Below are positions 1-8,158 of a stretch of 64,000 nucleotides of DNA, piece by piece (the first letter of the stretch is position 1; each line of letters opens with the position of its first letter). The translations under genes were made by a program, and so were the position numbers. The notes beneath the pieces were generated by a model. It was given only the letters and a program-made list of their open reading frames with translations. It was not told where the DNA came from and made no database searches. The stretch is from Litorilituus sp. (lineage in GTDB: Bacteria > Pseudomonadota > Gammaproteobacteria > Enterobacterales > Alteromonadaceae), in the NCBI GenBank assembly GCA_030754235.1, contig JASMAS010000076.1, forward strand, positions 62,001 through 126,000. Direction: 5' to 3'.

Positions 1-77
1 AGTATTCTGTTTTGGGTTTTCATGGGTATGTTAGACTAGAGTAAATTGTTATAAGCCAAATCAAATATAGAGGTAAA

Positions 78-581
78 ATGGCCGTTTTAGAAATCCTTAA
101 AGCTCCAAATGAAAAGTTAAAAGTTACAGCTGAGCAAGTTACTGATATTGAGAAAGTCCAAAGATTAATAGATGATATGCTTGAAACAATGTATAGCACT
201 AAAGATGGAATCGGTTTAGCCGCTGCACAAGTTGGCAGAAGAGAAGCCATCATAATGGTCGATATTTCAGAGGAAAGAAACTCTCCTCTGATTTTAGTTA
301 ATCCTGTTGTAATTAGCGGTACAAACAAAGAAATGGGACAAGAAGGCTGTTTATCTGTTCCTGGTTACTACGCTGATGTAAAACGCTTTACTACTGTTCA
401 AGTAAAGGGCTTAGACCGTAATGGAATAGAAATCGTTGTTGAAAGTGATGACTTTTTAGCAATTGTTTTACAACATGAAATCGATCATTTGAAAGGTAAA
501 TTGTTTATTGATTATCTTTCCCCATTAAAACAACAAATTGCATTAAAAAAAGTGAAGAAAGTAATTAAAAAAGTAGCATAA
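78..581 (+). CDS. def: Peptide deformylase (accessory copy)
   Basis: Removes the formyl group from the N-terminal methionine of new proteins in the cytoplasm. All three family motifs are present: GIGLAAAQVG at residues 44-53, EGCLSVPG with metal-binding Cys91, and QHEIDHLKG with His133, Glu134 and His137. The length of 167 aa is normal. The start has a GAGG ribosome site five bases upstream. It is not next to fmt, the usual partner of the housekeeping def, and it is followed by an attC-like site, so it is probably an extra copy carried as an integron cassette gene. The enzyme call is secure; the cassette status is inference. Confidence 0.93.
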   Translation: MAVLEILKAPNEKLKVTAEQVTDIEKVQRLIDDMLETMYSTKDGIGLAAAQVGRREAIIMVDISEERNSPLILVNPVVISGTNKEMGQEGCLSVPGYYADVKRFTTVQVKGLDRNGIEIVVESDDFLAIVLQHEIDHLKGKLFIDYLSPLKQQIALKKVKKVIKKVA

Positions 582-585
582 AAAT

Positions 586-682
586 GCCTTATAACGGCAC
601 AATAAGCGGCAAAAAATTGTTGGCTAAAATTAGCGAGGCACTACCAAAAAGCCAACTGTTTTTGTCCGTTTAATTGCCTTAA
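586..682 (-). repeat. attC-like integron recombination site, inverted
   Basis: Imperfect inverted repeat. On the plus strand the left inner arm is ATTGTTGGCT (616-625) and the right inner arm AGCCAACTG (650-658). Read on the minus strand it gives ACAGTTGGCT, a spacer, AGCCAACAAT, GCCGCTTA and then GCCGTTATAA. These match, in order, the parts of the site at 1275-1371, so the two sites point in opposite directions. The outer R boxes are weak (GTTATAA against the consensus GTTRRRY). It could be a decayed site. Confidence 0.55.
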
Positions 683-702
683 TATATTTTTTATACCAGA
701 AT

Positions 703-716
703 CCAATATATATTGG
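703..716. promoter_or_regulatory. Palindromic operator candidate for parDE
   Basis: CCAATATATATTGG is a perfect 14-bp palindrome ending 19 bases before the parD start. ParD-type antitoxins usually repress their own operon from such a site; that use here is inference. Its presence suggests the pair has its own promoter rather than relying on an integron promoter. Confidence 0.45.
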
Positions 717-735
717 TATTGAGAGATTTTGTATT

Positions 736-975
736 ATGGCTAAAAACACAAGCGTAACATTGGGCGATCATTTTGATCAATTTATAAATCAACAACTTAA
801 CACTGGTCGTTATGGATCAGTAAGTGAAATAATTAGAGCTGGATTAAGAGCTTTAGAAGATCAAGAAGCCAAACTATTAAATTTACGCAATATGCTAATT
901 CAAGGTGAACAAAGCGGTATTGCTAATTATAGATATGAAAGTTTATTAACCGAGTTAGATAAAGATAACCAATAG
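736..975 (+). CDS. parD: ParD-type ribbon-helix-helix antitoxin
   Basis: 79-aa protein with the ParD/CopG-like N-terminal DNA-binding fold (strand SVTLGDHFDQFI, then a helix with SVSEIIRAGLRALE at about residues 29-42) and an acidic C-terminal tail expected to bind and neutralise the toxin. It is the first gene of a two-gene unit; the stop codon directly precedes the toxin ATG with no gap. A palindrome upstream is a likely autoregulatory operator. Toxin-antitoxin pairs are common stabilising genes in chromosomal integron arrays, which fits the flanking attC-like sites. Confidence 0.9.
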   Translation: MAKNTSVTLGDHFDQFINQQLNTGRYGSVSEIIRAGLRALEDQEAKLLNLRNMLIQGEQSGIANYRYESLLTELDKDNQ

Positions 976-1269
976 ATGAATAAGTTTTTATTATCTTCAA
1001 AAGCAAAGTCAGATTTAATTAAAATAGCTAAATATATCCAATTAACTTGGGGTAAATCACAAAGAAATGATTATTTAAAAGTAATGGATAATACGTTTCA
1101 ATTTTTAGCCGATGATCCAAAGTTAGGCATTAATTGCGATTATATTAGAGAAGGCTACAACAAGTACCCTCAAGCTAGTCATGTAATATATTATAAAGAG
1201 CATAAAGTTAATCACATTTTAATAGTGCGACTATTACATAAAAGTATGGATGTAAACTCCGCACTCTAG
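976..1269 (+). CDS. parE: ParE/RelE-superfamily toxin
   Basis: 97-aa toxin of the ParE type; family members usually poison DNA gyrase, and the paired antitoxin blocks this. Visible features are the N-terminal helix pair (LSSKAKSDLIKIAKYI, then WGKSQRNDYLKVM), a central region with the typical PKLG and IREGYNKYP pattern, and a C-terminal strand ILIVRLLHKSMD that matches the family ending (usually RILHxxMD). The start abuts the parD stop. An attC-like site begins six bases after the stop. The target (gyrase or ribosome) cannot be told from sequence alone. Confidence 0.9.
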   Translation: MNKFLLSSKAKSDLIKIAKYIQLTWGKSQRNDYLKVMDNTFQFLADDPKLGINCDYIREGYNKYPQASHVIYYKEHKVNHILIVRLLHKSMDVNSAL

Positions 1270-1274
1270 AAAAA

Positions 1275-1371
1275 TATAACAAGTTACGCAAACGAACGCT
1301 AAACAGTTGGCTAGCGCTCGTTCCTCGAAATTATAGCCAACAATTTCACGCCGCTTAGTAAGGCGTTAGGT
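1275..1371 (+). repeat. attC site of an integron cassette
   Basis: Starts TATAACAAG and ends GGCGTTAGGT; the end holds a perfect R' core site, GTTAGGT, at 1365-1371 (consensus GTTRRRY). The inner arms ACAGTTGGCT and AGCCAACAAT pair, with GCCGCTTAGTAAGGCGTTAG before the end as in Vibrio/Shewanella-type attC sites. The next gene starts seven bases after the core site, and the core's AGGT probably serves as its ribosome site. Confidence 0.78.
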
Positions 1372-1377
1372 AATATT

Positions 1378-1917
1378 ATGAAAAATACTGCAATAATCGT
1401 AAATTCGCTGTTAGCTTTATTGATCAGTTGTAACTTATATGCAACTGATTTAAAAGTAGGGGATCAAGCGCCAAACTTTACTTTACAGGCAACTAATGGT
1501 GACTATTATCAACTAAGTGACTACAAAGACAAAAGTGCAGTAGTTCTCGCTTGGTACCCTATGGCAAACACACGAGGTTGCACCATAGAGTGCTTGTCTC
1601 TAGTCGAAAAAGGCCACCTTATTAGAGCGTTTAATGCCAACTATTTTATGGCCAGTGTTGACCCTTTAGATGACAATAGAGATTTTGCAAAAAAAACCAA
1701 AGCAGATTTCCCTATGCTTAGCGACCCATCAAAAGAAACAGCTAAGTCTTATGGTGTTTTAAATTTTTTGCGTGTTGCTAGTAGAGTAACCTTTTATATT
1801 TCCAAAGAAGGTAAAATTTTAAAAATAGATGACAATATCAGTCCTGCAACAGCAGCGGAGGACATCGCTACTAACTTAAATACGCTAAATATTGCACTAA
1901 AAAAACTCGATAAATAA
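1378..1917 (+). CDS. Exported peroxiredoxin (Bcp/PrxQ-like redoxin)
   Basis: AhpC/TSA-fold thiol peroxidase expected to reduce peroxides in the periplasm. A signal peptide covers residues 1-22 (ends NLYA before TDLKVG). The redoxin domain follows with VGDQAPNFTL and the active-site segment YPMANTRGC, giving the P-x3-T-x2-C pattern with peroxidatic Cys68. The usual Pro before Gly-Cys is Arg66. A second cysteine, Cys72, lies four residues on (Bcp has it at five), so it may be the resolving cysteine. The gene begins just after an attC core site, so it is probably a cassette gene; no attC is visible downstream. Confidence 0.8.
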   Translation: MKNTAIIVNSLLALLISCNLYATDLKVGDQAPNFTLQATNGDYYQLSDYKDKSAVVLAWYPMANTRGCTIECLSLVEKGHLIRAFNANYFMASVDPLDDNRDFAKKTKADFPMLSDPSKETAKSYGVLNFLRVASRVTFYISKEGKILKIDDNISPATAAEDIATNLNTLNIALKKLDK

Positions 1918-2119
1918 TTAATTAACAACTATCTATGCTATTCACACTTCACATAATCAAACAAGCTAAGCGTAGTACTGTACGATATTGAATACTTATA
2001 ATGGCTTGAAAGTTAATTTAATTTTGTATTTTTTGCGCGACAATAGCTTCTCCCAGCTTTAGTGCAACCCTATCTCAAGTTCTTCAGCCGATGACAGCTT
2101 AAATTAATTGTTTCATAAA

Positions 2120-2176
2120 TAGGGGCTGTTGATCTTTCTGGGTTAAATTCTGTTCGAGAAAGATCAACAGCCCCTA
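2120..2176. repeat. Perfect 20-bp inverted repeat (MITE-like hairpin)
   Basis: Arms TAGGGGCTGTTGATCTTTCT (2120-2139) and its exact reverse complement (2157-2176) surround a 17-base loop. There is no T-run on either side, so a simple terminator is unlikely. Its inner part shares a 21/25 match with 9151-9175. It may be a small non-autonomous element or insertion-sequence end; no transposase is nearby. Confidence 0.7.
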
Positions 2177-2312
2177 ATTTAAGCTTCGTCACCAAAGAGG
2201 CGTATTGCAAGTGAATTTAACGTAAAAGTCAGTGAGACATCTTTTTCTTTGCTAATAATGTATGACCAACACAATGGGAAGAAATATACCCACCCTTATT
2301 GAAGTACCAAAC

Positions 2313-2328
2313 AAAAATCATTATCATT
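2313..2328. promoter_or_regulatory. Fur box
   Basis: AAAAATCATTATCATT matches the inner part of the Fur consensus (GATAATGATAATCATTATC), centred about 65 bases before the receptor's start at 2386. It implies iron-repressed expression. Confidence 0.65.
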
Positions 2329-2385
2329 CGCACCAATACAGTTATGTATTATTTTCCCTGTAACCAAAATAAATTAAGGCTAGAT

Positions 2386-4548
2386 ATGAAACCCCTTTAT
2401 ATGGCGACTATTTTACCAATAACACTAATCGCACTTTCTGTTAACCAAGCTTTTGCTCAAGCTGAGAATAATATTAAAAATAGTTCAGAGAACATTGATG
2501 AAACGATTGTAGTAACAGCTACTCGCTATCAACAAGATGTTAATAAAATTCCTGGTGCAATAACTGTGATTACTGAAAGTGAAATTGCAAAACAAACCCG
2601 TGTAAATGATGATTTAACCTCTGTATTAGCTAATCTTGTGCCAAGTATGACACCTTCTCGTCAAAAGCTGTCAAATCAAGGTGAAAATTTACGTGGGCGT
2701 ACTGCATTGATCTTAGTTGATGGCGTACCACAAAATAATCCGTTAAGAAATGGTAATCGCTACGGCTACCCACTAGACTCTTCCACATTAGAGAGAATTG
2801 AAGTAGTTAATGGCGCCAGTGCTGTTCACGGTATGGGTGCTACAGGAGGATTAATTAATTATATAACTCTATCGGCTAAAAAAGGAGATAATTTCAAACA
2901 GAAGTTGGGCCTGCGTATTAATGACAGTTTTAATAGCGACTCTACCAGCACAAAAATGTGGTACAACCTTCGCCATTACGATGAAAAATTTGATATTGTC
3001 GGTGCTGCTTCTTGGTATGATCAAGGGTTATATTATGATGCTAAAGATAATGCGATAGGAATGAATTCTATTCAAGGCGAAACGCAAGACTCAAGTGCTA
3101 CTAATTTTTTCATCAAAACAGGGATCAACTTTGCCGACCAACGACTTGAGTTCTCTACTAACCATTATGAATTAGAAAATAAAAATCACTACGTGCCTAT
3201 TAAAGGTGATTTTAACAAGGGGATTGTGGGTACTGTTGCAAAAGGAACTAATCCTGGCGAAGCTATTTCAAATAAGGTTGAGTCATACAATTTAAAGTAT
3301 AGTCATGATGATGTCGCTAATGGTGGTTTAACTGTTCAGTTTTTTTATCAGCAATTTGATGCAATTTATGGTCAAGCATATTGGTTGCCAACGCCAAGCG
3401 TTATTAGAGATCAAGGTACAATAACTTCAACAAAAAAAGGCATGAAGCTATCTTATAACCAAATAGAACTTTTGGGGTTAGATGATAGTTGGGTATTTGG
3501 CCTTGACGTATTAAAAGACAGCACACAACAATATTTACTTGGCACAGGTTTAGCAGTCACTCCTGTTATGTCATACAGTGGTATATCTCCATTTGTACAA
3601 GGTGACATATTAATCAGTGAGGATCTTCGTCTAACAGGTGGCTTACGCCATGAAAGTACAACGGTTGATGTGAATAATGCCCAAACACTTTATAGCTTTG
3701 GTTTGTATAATGAAGAAGGTAATCCTCATGGTCGTGTTAATACCATTGGTGGAGAACAAGATTTTAGTGAATTAGTGTATAATTTAGGTGCAGTTTATCG
3801 CCTGAGTGATGAAGCAAATGTATTTATCGGTTTTAATCAAGGCTTTGGTTTACCTGACATTGGTCGCGTATTGCGCGGGAATTGGATAGGTGATAAAGGT
3901 CAAGCTGTTGATAGTAATATCAACATTGATTTCAATACCATGCCAGCAGTAAAACCAGTAGTGACAGATAATTTTGAAATAGGCGTTAATTATACTAATG
4001 ATCAATGGCAATTAGCGGCTTCTGCGTACTATTCACTAGCAAAAGATGGCGCAAACCTATCATTAAATGATGGTGGCTCTTATGATGTCGTTCGCCAACG
4101 CACTGAAATTACAGGTGCTGAAGTTAGCGCCAAATATCAATGGAATGAGCAACTATCATTAGCGGCACTGTACTCTACGGTAAATGGTGAAGTCGATAGT
4201 AATGCCAATGGTGAAGTCGATAGTGATATGGATTTAAAAAATGTATCGCCCGATAGGTTAATGCTCTCAGTAAATTATGATCTAACGGATAATTTGTCTA
4301 GCGCAATTCAGCTAAACACGTTGTTTGATACAGAAAACAAAGCTAAAAATCAAAAATTTTCAGGATATAGCCTTGTAGATGCCTCTATGGGGTTTGGTCT
4401 GCAAGAATATGGTAAATTAACCTTTGCAATAGAGAATTTACTGAATAAAAATTATGTCGGCTACTTCAGCCAGATAAGAAATCATTCATCTTATTATTTT
4501 GCCGGTAGAGGTCGTAATTATTCAATAAATTATGAGGTTAACTTTTAA
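2386..4548 (+). CDS. TonB-dependent outer-membrane receptor, probably for a siderophore
   Basis: Imports an iron chelate across the outer membrane using TonB energy. The start at 2386 is chosen because it gives a good signal peptide (MKPLYMATILPITLIALSV, cut near AFAQA), has AAGG six bases upstream, and leaves the Fur box outside the gene; an in-frame ATG at 2299 would include it. A TonB box region (DETIVVTATR) follows, then a plug domain with LVDGVPQNNP and INYITL. The rest is a 22-strand-type barrel ending in aromatic Phe (INYEVNF). The SQGF-like segment NQGFGLPDIGRVLRG is typical of siderophore receptors. The ligand is unknown. It stands alone, with no siderophore genes beside it. Confidence 0.88.
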   Translation: MKPLYMATILPITLIALSVNQAFAQAENNIKNSSENIDETIVVTATRYQQDVNKIPGAITVITESEIAKQTRVNDDLTSVLANLVPSMTPSRQKLSNQGENLRGRTALILVDGVPQNNPLRNGNRYGYPLDSSTLERIEVVNGASAVHGMGATGGLINYITLSAKKGDNFKQKLGLRINDSFNSDSTSTKMWYNLRHYDEKFDIVGAASWYDQGLYYDAKDNAIGMNSIQGETQDSSATNFFIKTGINFADQRLEFSTNHYELENKNHYVPIKGDFNKGIVGTVAKGTNPGEAISNKVESYNLKYSHDDVANGGLTVQFFYQQFDAIYGQAYWLPTPSVIRDQGTITSTKKGMKLSYNQIELLGLDDSWVFGLDVLKDSTQQYLLGTGLAVTPVMSYSGISPFVQGDILISEDLRLTGGLRHESTTVDVNNAQTLYSFGLYNEEGNPHGRVNTIGGEQDFSELVYNLGAVYRLSDEANVFIGFNQGFGLPDIGRVLRGNWIGDKGQAVDSNINIDFNTMPAVKPVVTDNFEIGVNYTNDQWQLAASAYYSLAKDGANLSLNDGGSYDVVRQRTEITGAEVSAKYQWNEQLSLAALYSTVNGEVDSNANGEVDSDMDLKNVSPDRLMLSVNYDLTDNLSSAIQLNTLFDTENKAKNQKFSGYSLVDASMGFGLQEYGKLTFAIENLLNKNYVGYFSQIRNHSSYYFAGRGRNYSINYEVNF

Positions 4549-4857
4549 CAAAAGAACCCGTTAAATAGCATAAGTTTAACGTAAAGCTGTCAAGGTTGAA
4601 TAGTATTTATCAACCTTGATAGTTAACAGTTTGTTCAAATCAACATCCCCTATTAATAATGAATTAACAAACTAACGAGACGTTGCTTATTTCCCTAAGC
4701 TGTGAACATGACATAAGCGATAAGGTATTTTTTGTTCTTTTAAATTAGATTTGACCTAATCATACCGTTGGTTAGATCAGCAATGAGACTAAAATATCAG
4801 CCCTTTTTATCATTCACCCTCTGTGGCGTAAAATGCTAATCAAGATTACCGTTCGTG
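4549..4857. other. Gene-free stretch between convergent genes
   Basis: Contains a 10-bp-stem hairpin (TCAAGGTTGA at 4590-4599 with TCAACCTTGA at 4610-4619), probably the end of the receptor transcript although no T-run follows. Nothing else is recognised. Confidence 0.5.
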
Positions 4858-6408
4858 CTAATTGCTTCTGATAAGATATTCAAAAGCAGATAAAGCGGCT
4901 TTTGAACCTTCCCCCATCGCAATTACAATTTGCTTATAAGGTACCGTGGTTACATCACCTGCAGCAAAAATCCCCGACTCAGTAGTTTGACACTTTTCAT
5001 CAATCACTACTTCGCCATATTGACTACATTCAACTACACCGTTTAGAAAACCGCTATTGGGGACTAAACCAATTTGAACGAAAATACCTGACAAATTATG
5101 ATTTTTGATTTCCCCTGTGTTTCTATCTTCATAAGCTAGAGCAACTACTTTACCCTCTTGAGCAATCACTTCTTTAGTCGCGGCACTCTTAACAATAGTA
5201 ATTTTCGGGTTAGCTTGAGCTTTATCAATCAAAACTTGATCGGCTTTGAGTTCAGGTAAAAATTCAAAAACAGTCACATGATTAACCACAATGGCTAAAT
5301 CCAGCGCAGCTTCTATACCTGAATTACCACCACCAACCACAGCAACCTCTTTACCTTTAAAAAAAGGTCCATCACAGTGGGGGCAATAAGCAACACCAGA
5401 GCCGATATTATCTTTTTCTCCTGGTACGCCTAGCTCACGCCACTTTGCTCCGGTAGCGACAATAACCGTTTTACTGTCAATAAGTTCACCGTTTGATAAG
5501 TGTAACTTTTTAATCGTACCCTTCTCAATTTTTTCGACTCGCAAAAACGATTTTATTTTAATGTCATAATCATTCAAGTGCGCTTGCATATTATTGGTTA
5601 ACTCTGTACCGGTAGTTTTTACTACAGAAATTAAGTTTTCAATACCTAGGGTATCTTTGACTTGTCCACCTACTCTGTCGGCAATCATAGTGACTTTGAG
5701 TCCTTTACGTGCCGCATAAATAGCTGCTGCAACACCAGCAGGGCCGCCACCAATAACCGTGACATCTTGTAATTCTTGCTCCTTATTTTCATTTTTTTCA
5801 ATAATATAAGGGTAACGTTTTACTAGCTTATCTACCAGTTGAGCAGTATCAATTTTACCATTCGCAAACAGTTCACCATTAAGATATACACTTGGAACTC
5901 CTTGAATATTACGTTCATTTACCAATGCTTGAAACAAGCCTCCATCAATCATTTCTGTACTTATTGAGTCATTTAACAATGAGAACTGATTTAACGATTG
6001 CACAACATCTGGACAATTATGACAAGTCAGTGAAATAAATACCTCAAAGTGTAAACGCTCTTTAATTTTTTTCACCATCTTAATGAGTGAGTTATCAAGT
6101 TTTAATGGTGTACCTGACAATTGTAATATCGCCAGAATTAACGAGTTAAACTCATGACCGCTTGGAATTCCTGAAAAAGAGATACCACTATGTTGACCTT
6201 CTACTTCTAAATAAAATGAGACCGGTGAGCGTAATTTATCATCTCGCTCTACACATGTTAACTGTGCTGACACACTGCAAATTTGTCGTAAAAATTCAAC
6301 TAATTCTGCACGTTTTTCATGCTCACCAGTTTGCAAAACTACTGTCACTTTGTTAGTCATATTTTGTGTATAAGATTTTACTGCGATTATAATATCTGTA
6401 CTTAACAT
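4858..6408 (-). CDS. ahpF: Alkyl hydroperoxide reductase subunit F
   Basis: Flavoprotein that passes electrons from NADH to AhpC, which reduces peroxides. The start at 6408 is preferred over an in-frame ATG 48 bases upstream because AAGGAG lies six bases before it; this gives 516 aa (E. coli 521). Domains in order: an N-terminal double-thioredoxin domain with TCHNCPDVV (the CxxC that feeds AhpC), an FAD site VIGGGPAGVAAAIYA, the redox pair CPHC in AYCPHCDGP, an NADH-binding VAVVGGGNSG, and the C-terminal FAD segment GIFAAGDVTT. It lies 77 bases downstream of ahpC behind a terminator-like hairpin, so it should be made in lower amount. oxyR lies just beyond ahpC. Confidence 0.97.
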   Translation of the reverse strand: MLSTDIIIAVKSYTQNMTNKVTVVLQTGEHEKRAELVEFLRQICSVSAQLTCVERDDKLRSPVSFYLEVEGQHSGISFSGIPSGHEFNSLILAILQLSGTPLKLDNSLIKMVKKIKERLHFEVFISLTCHNCPDVVQSLNQFSLLNDSISTEMIDGGLFQALVNERNIQGVPSVYLNGELFANGKIDTAQLVDKLVKRYPYIIEKNENKEQELQDVTVIGGGPAGVAAAIYAARKGLKVTMIADRVGGQVKDTLGIENLISVVKTTGTELTNNMQAHLNDYDIKIKSFLRVEKIEKGTIKKLHLSNGELIDSKTVIVATGAKWRELGVPGEKDNIGSGVAYCPHCDGPFFKGKEVAVVGGGNSGIEAALDLAIVVNHVTVFEFLPELKADQVLIDKAQANPKITIVKSAATKEVIAQEGKVVALAYEDRNTGEIKNHNLSGIFVQIGLVPNSGFLNGVVECSQYGEVVIDEKCQTTESGIFAAGDVTTVPYKQIVIAMGEGSKAALSAFEYLIRSN

Positions 6409-6430
6409 AGTGCTCTCCTTAAATGTTAGT

Positions 6431-6461
6431 AAAAAAAAGCGGATGATTATTTTCATCCGCT
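6431..6461 (-). terminator. Hairpin with T-run between ahpC and ahpF
   Basis: On the minus strand AGCGGATGA, a six-base loop and TCATCCGCT are followed by eight Ts. It has full Rho-independent terminator form but sits inside the ahpC-ahpF unit, so it probably lowers ahpF expression relative to ahpC. Confidence 0.85.
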
Positions 6462-6485
6462 AGTATGAAAACATTGTCTTAAATG

Positions 6486-7049
6486 TTAAATTTTACCCAC
6501 TAAATCTAGGCTTGGTGTTAAGGTTGCTTGGCCTTGCTCCCAAGCTGCTGGGCAAACTTCACCATCATTTTCCCGGACGTATTGGGCTGCTTTAACATTA
6601 CGAACCATGTCTTTTGCACTACGACCAATGCCTCCAGCATGAATATGTGCAACTTGAATAACGCCATCCGGGTCTACTAGAAAAGTACCACGATGCGCCA
6701 TATGATCTTCTTCAATCATCACATCAAAACCACGGGTAATATTGCCGGTTTGATCACCTAACATGGGAAAATTTATTTTACCAATAGCATCTGAAGAATC
6801 ATGCCAAGCTTTATGTGAAAAATGTGTATCGGTAGATACAGCATAGACTTCAACATTTAGCTTTTGTAATTCTACATATTGATTCGCCATATCTTCTAGT
6901 TCCGTTGGACAAACAAAAGTAAAATCTGCGGGGTAGAATAAAAAGATTGACCACTTACCTTTTACGCTGTCAGAAGTCACTTCTACAAATTCGTTCTGAT
7001 GAAATGCTTGTGTTGTAAATTCTGGTATAGTTTTGCCGATTTGAGCCAT
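6486..7049 (-). CDS. ahpC: Alkyl hydroperoxide reductase subunit C (2-Cys peroxiredoxin)
   Basis: Reduces hydrogen peroxide and organic peroxides in the cytoplasm and is recycled by AhpF. The length of 187 aa equals that of E. coli AhpC. Peroxidatic Cys47 lies in FTFVCPTE and the resolving cysteine in GEVCPAAW near residue 166. GGIGRS, present in peroxide-sensitive 2-Cys enzymes, is also seen ([10 protein letters not shown]). It is divergent from oxyR, its expected activator, with about 190 bases between the two starts. I could not make out a convincing four-part OxyR site there by eye. Confidence 0.98.
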   Translation of the reverse strand: MAQIGKTIPEFTTQAFHQNEFVEVTSDSVKGKWSIFLFYPADFTFVCPTELEDMANQYVELQKLNVEVYAVSTDTHFSHKAWHDSSDAIGKINFPMLGDQTGNITRGFDVMIEEDHMAHRGTFLVDPDGVIQVAHIHAGGIGRSAKDMVRNVKAAQYVRENDGEVCPAAWEQGQATLTPSLDLVGKI

Positions 7050-7236
7050 GTTTTTTTTCCTCTTTACATAAAATGAATATTATCTAAAAAGCATCTTTGC
7101 TTTCGATGTGATAATACTAGCCCCACAAAGAAATTTAATAAAATTGATTATATTGATTTTAATGTGCGATTTTATTGAACTACAAACAAAATGGCGTAAT
7201 ATAGACTTCAAATATCTAAAACCTCTATACCTTATT

Positions 7237-8151
7237 ATGATTTCATTAAAACAATTACATTATGCGCTAGCCGTTGAAAAAACACTGCATTTTAAAAAAG
7301 CGGCTGAGCATTGCAATATTTCCCAATCCACACTAAGTTCAGCAATAAACGAGTTAGAAAAGCAGCTTAATGTCATTATCTTTGAAAGAAATAACAAGCA
7401 GGTATTAATAACCAATCAAGGTAAAGCAATACTGGCCAAGGCTAAAAAAGTCAAAATAGAAGTGAACGAATTGCGCGTACTTTGTCAGAAAAATACGTCG
7501 CCATTATCTACGTCAATGACTATTGGCGTGATCCCAACTATTGGCCCGTATTTGCTGCCAAAAGTATTACCCGAAGTACGCAGGAAATTTCCAAATTTTC
7601 AATTAAAAATAGTGGAAGAGCAGTCTCATGTACTTGTTGATATGGTGCGCGATGGAGAGATTGATACTGCAATTTTAGCACTTCCTTACCCTATTGAAGG
7701 CTTAATGAGTTTTGAGTTCTGGCAAGAAGATTTTTACTGGGTAAGTCACAGGGATGAATGCTCAGTGCAAAGGCAAGAAGTGACTAGCGACGAGCTTGAA
7801 TTAGATAAACTCATGTTGCTTAAAGAAGGTCATTGCCTTAAAGAACATGCACTCGCAGCTTGTCAATTCAAACTCAACAAGCAAGATACTGAATTTGAAT
7901 CAGCAAGTTTACATACCTTAATTCAAATGGTGGCAGGAAAGCTTGGCACAACCATTGTGCCGAAAATGGCTTTAGATCAGCTTATTTACACTGAATCTGA
8001 ACTAAGAGCAATACATTTAAATGAGCCTGGACCCCATCGCAAAATATCACTGATTATTAGGCCAAACTATGTTCGTACCGACGAGCTAACACTGTTAAAA
8101 GATATTTTTACCGAACAGCTAACAATAAAGTGCGATATTCAAAAAAGTTAA
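7237..8151 (+). CDS. oxyR: Peroxide-sensing LysR regulator OxyR
   Basis: Transcription activator that forms a disulphide when peroxide rises and turns on antioxidant genes. The start at 7237 (304 aa; E. coli 305) begins with the classic LysR helix-turn-helix ISLKQLHYALAVEKTLHFKKAA; the longer frame from 7108 adds an AT-rich leader unlike any LysR protein. The sensor cysteines are Cys200 and Cys209 in EGHCLKEHALAAC, which match E. coli Cys199 and Cys208 in sequence and spacing. This makes OxyR firm rather than a generic LysR. It is divergent from ahpC-ahpF and convergent with the DUF808 gene, whose stop lies only seven bases away. Confidence 0.95.
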   Translation: MISLKQLHYALAVEKTLHFKKAAEHCNISQSTLSSAINELEKQLNVIIFERNNKQVLITNQGKAILAKAKKVKIEVNELRVLCQKNTSPLSTSMTIGVIPTIGPYLLPKVLPEVRRKFPNFQLKIVEEQSHVLVDMVRDGEIDTAILALPYPIEGLMSFEFWQEDFYWVSHRDECSVQRQEVTSDELELDKLMLLKEGHCLKEHALAACQFKLNKQDTEFESASLHTLIQMVAGKLGTTIVPKMALDQLIYTESELRAIHLNEPGPHRKISLIIRPNYVRTDELTLLKDIFTEQLTIKCDIQKS

Positions 8152-8158
8152 GTCAATT

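Larger units (their letters stand above)
1918..2385. other. Gene-free stretch with hairpin and Fur box
   Basis: No plausible gene is seen. The stretch lacks an attC after the peroxiredoxin gene, so it marks the end of the recognisable cassette array. It contains a 20-bp-stem hairpin (2120-2176) and the Fur box of the receptor gene (2313-2328), listed separately. Confidence 0.7.

Noticed and set aside
7050-7236. Possible OxyR tetrad site (ATAG/CTAT repeats) between ahpC and oxyR
   Set aside because: Only partial ATAG...CTAT matches near 7203-7230; spacing does not fit the four-part consensus well enough to report as a site.
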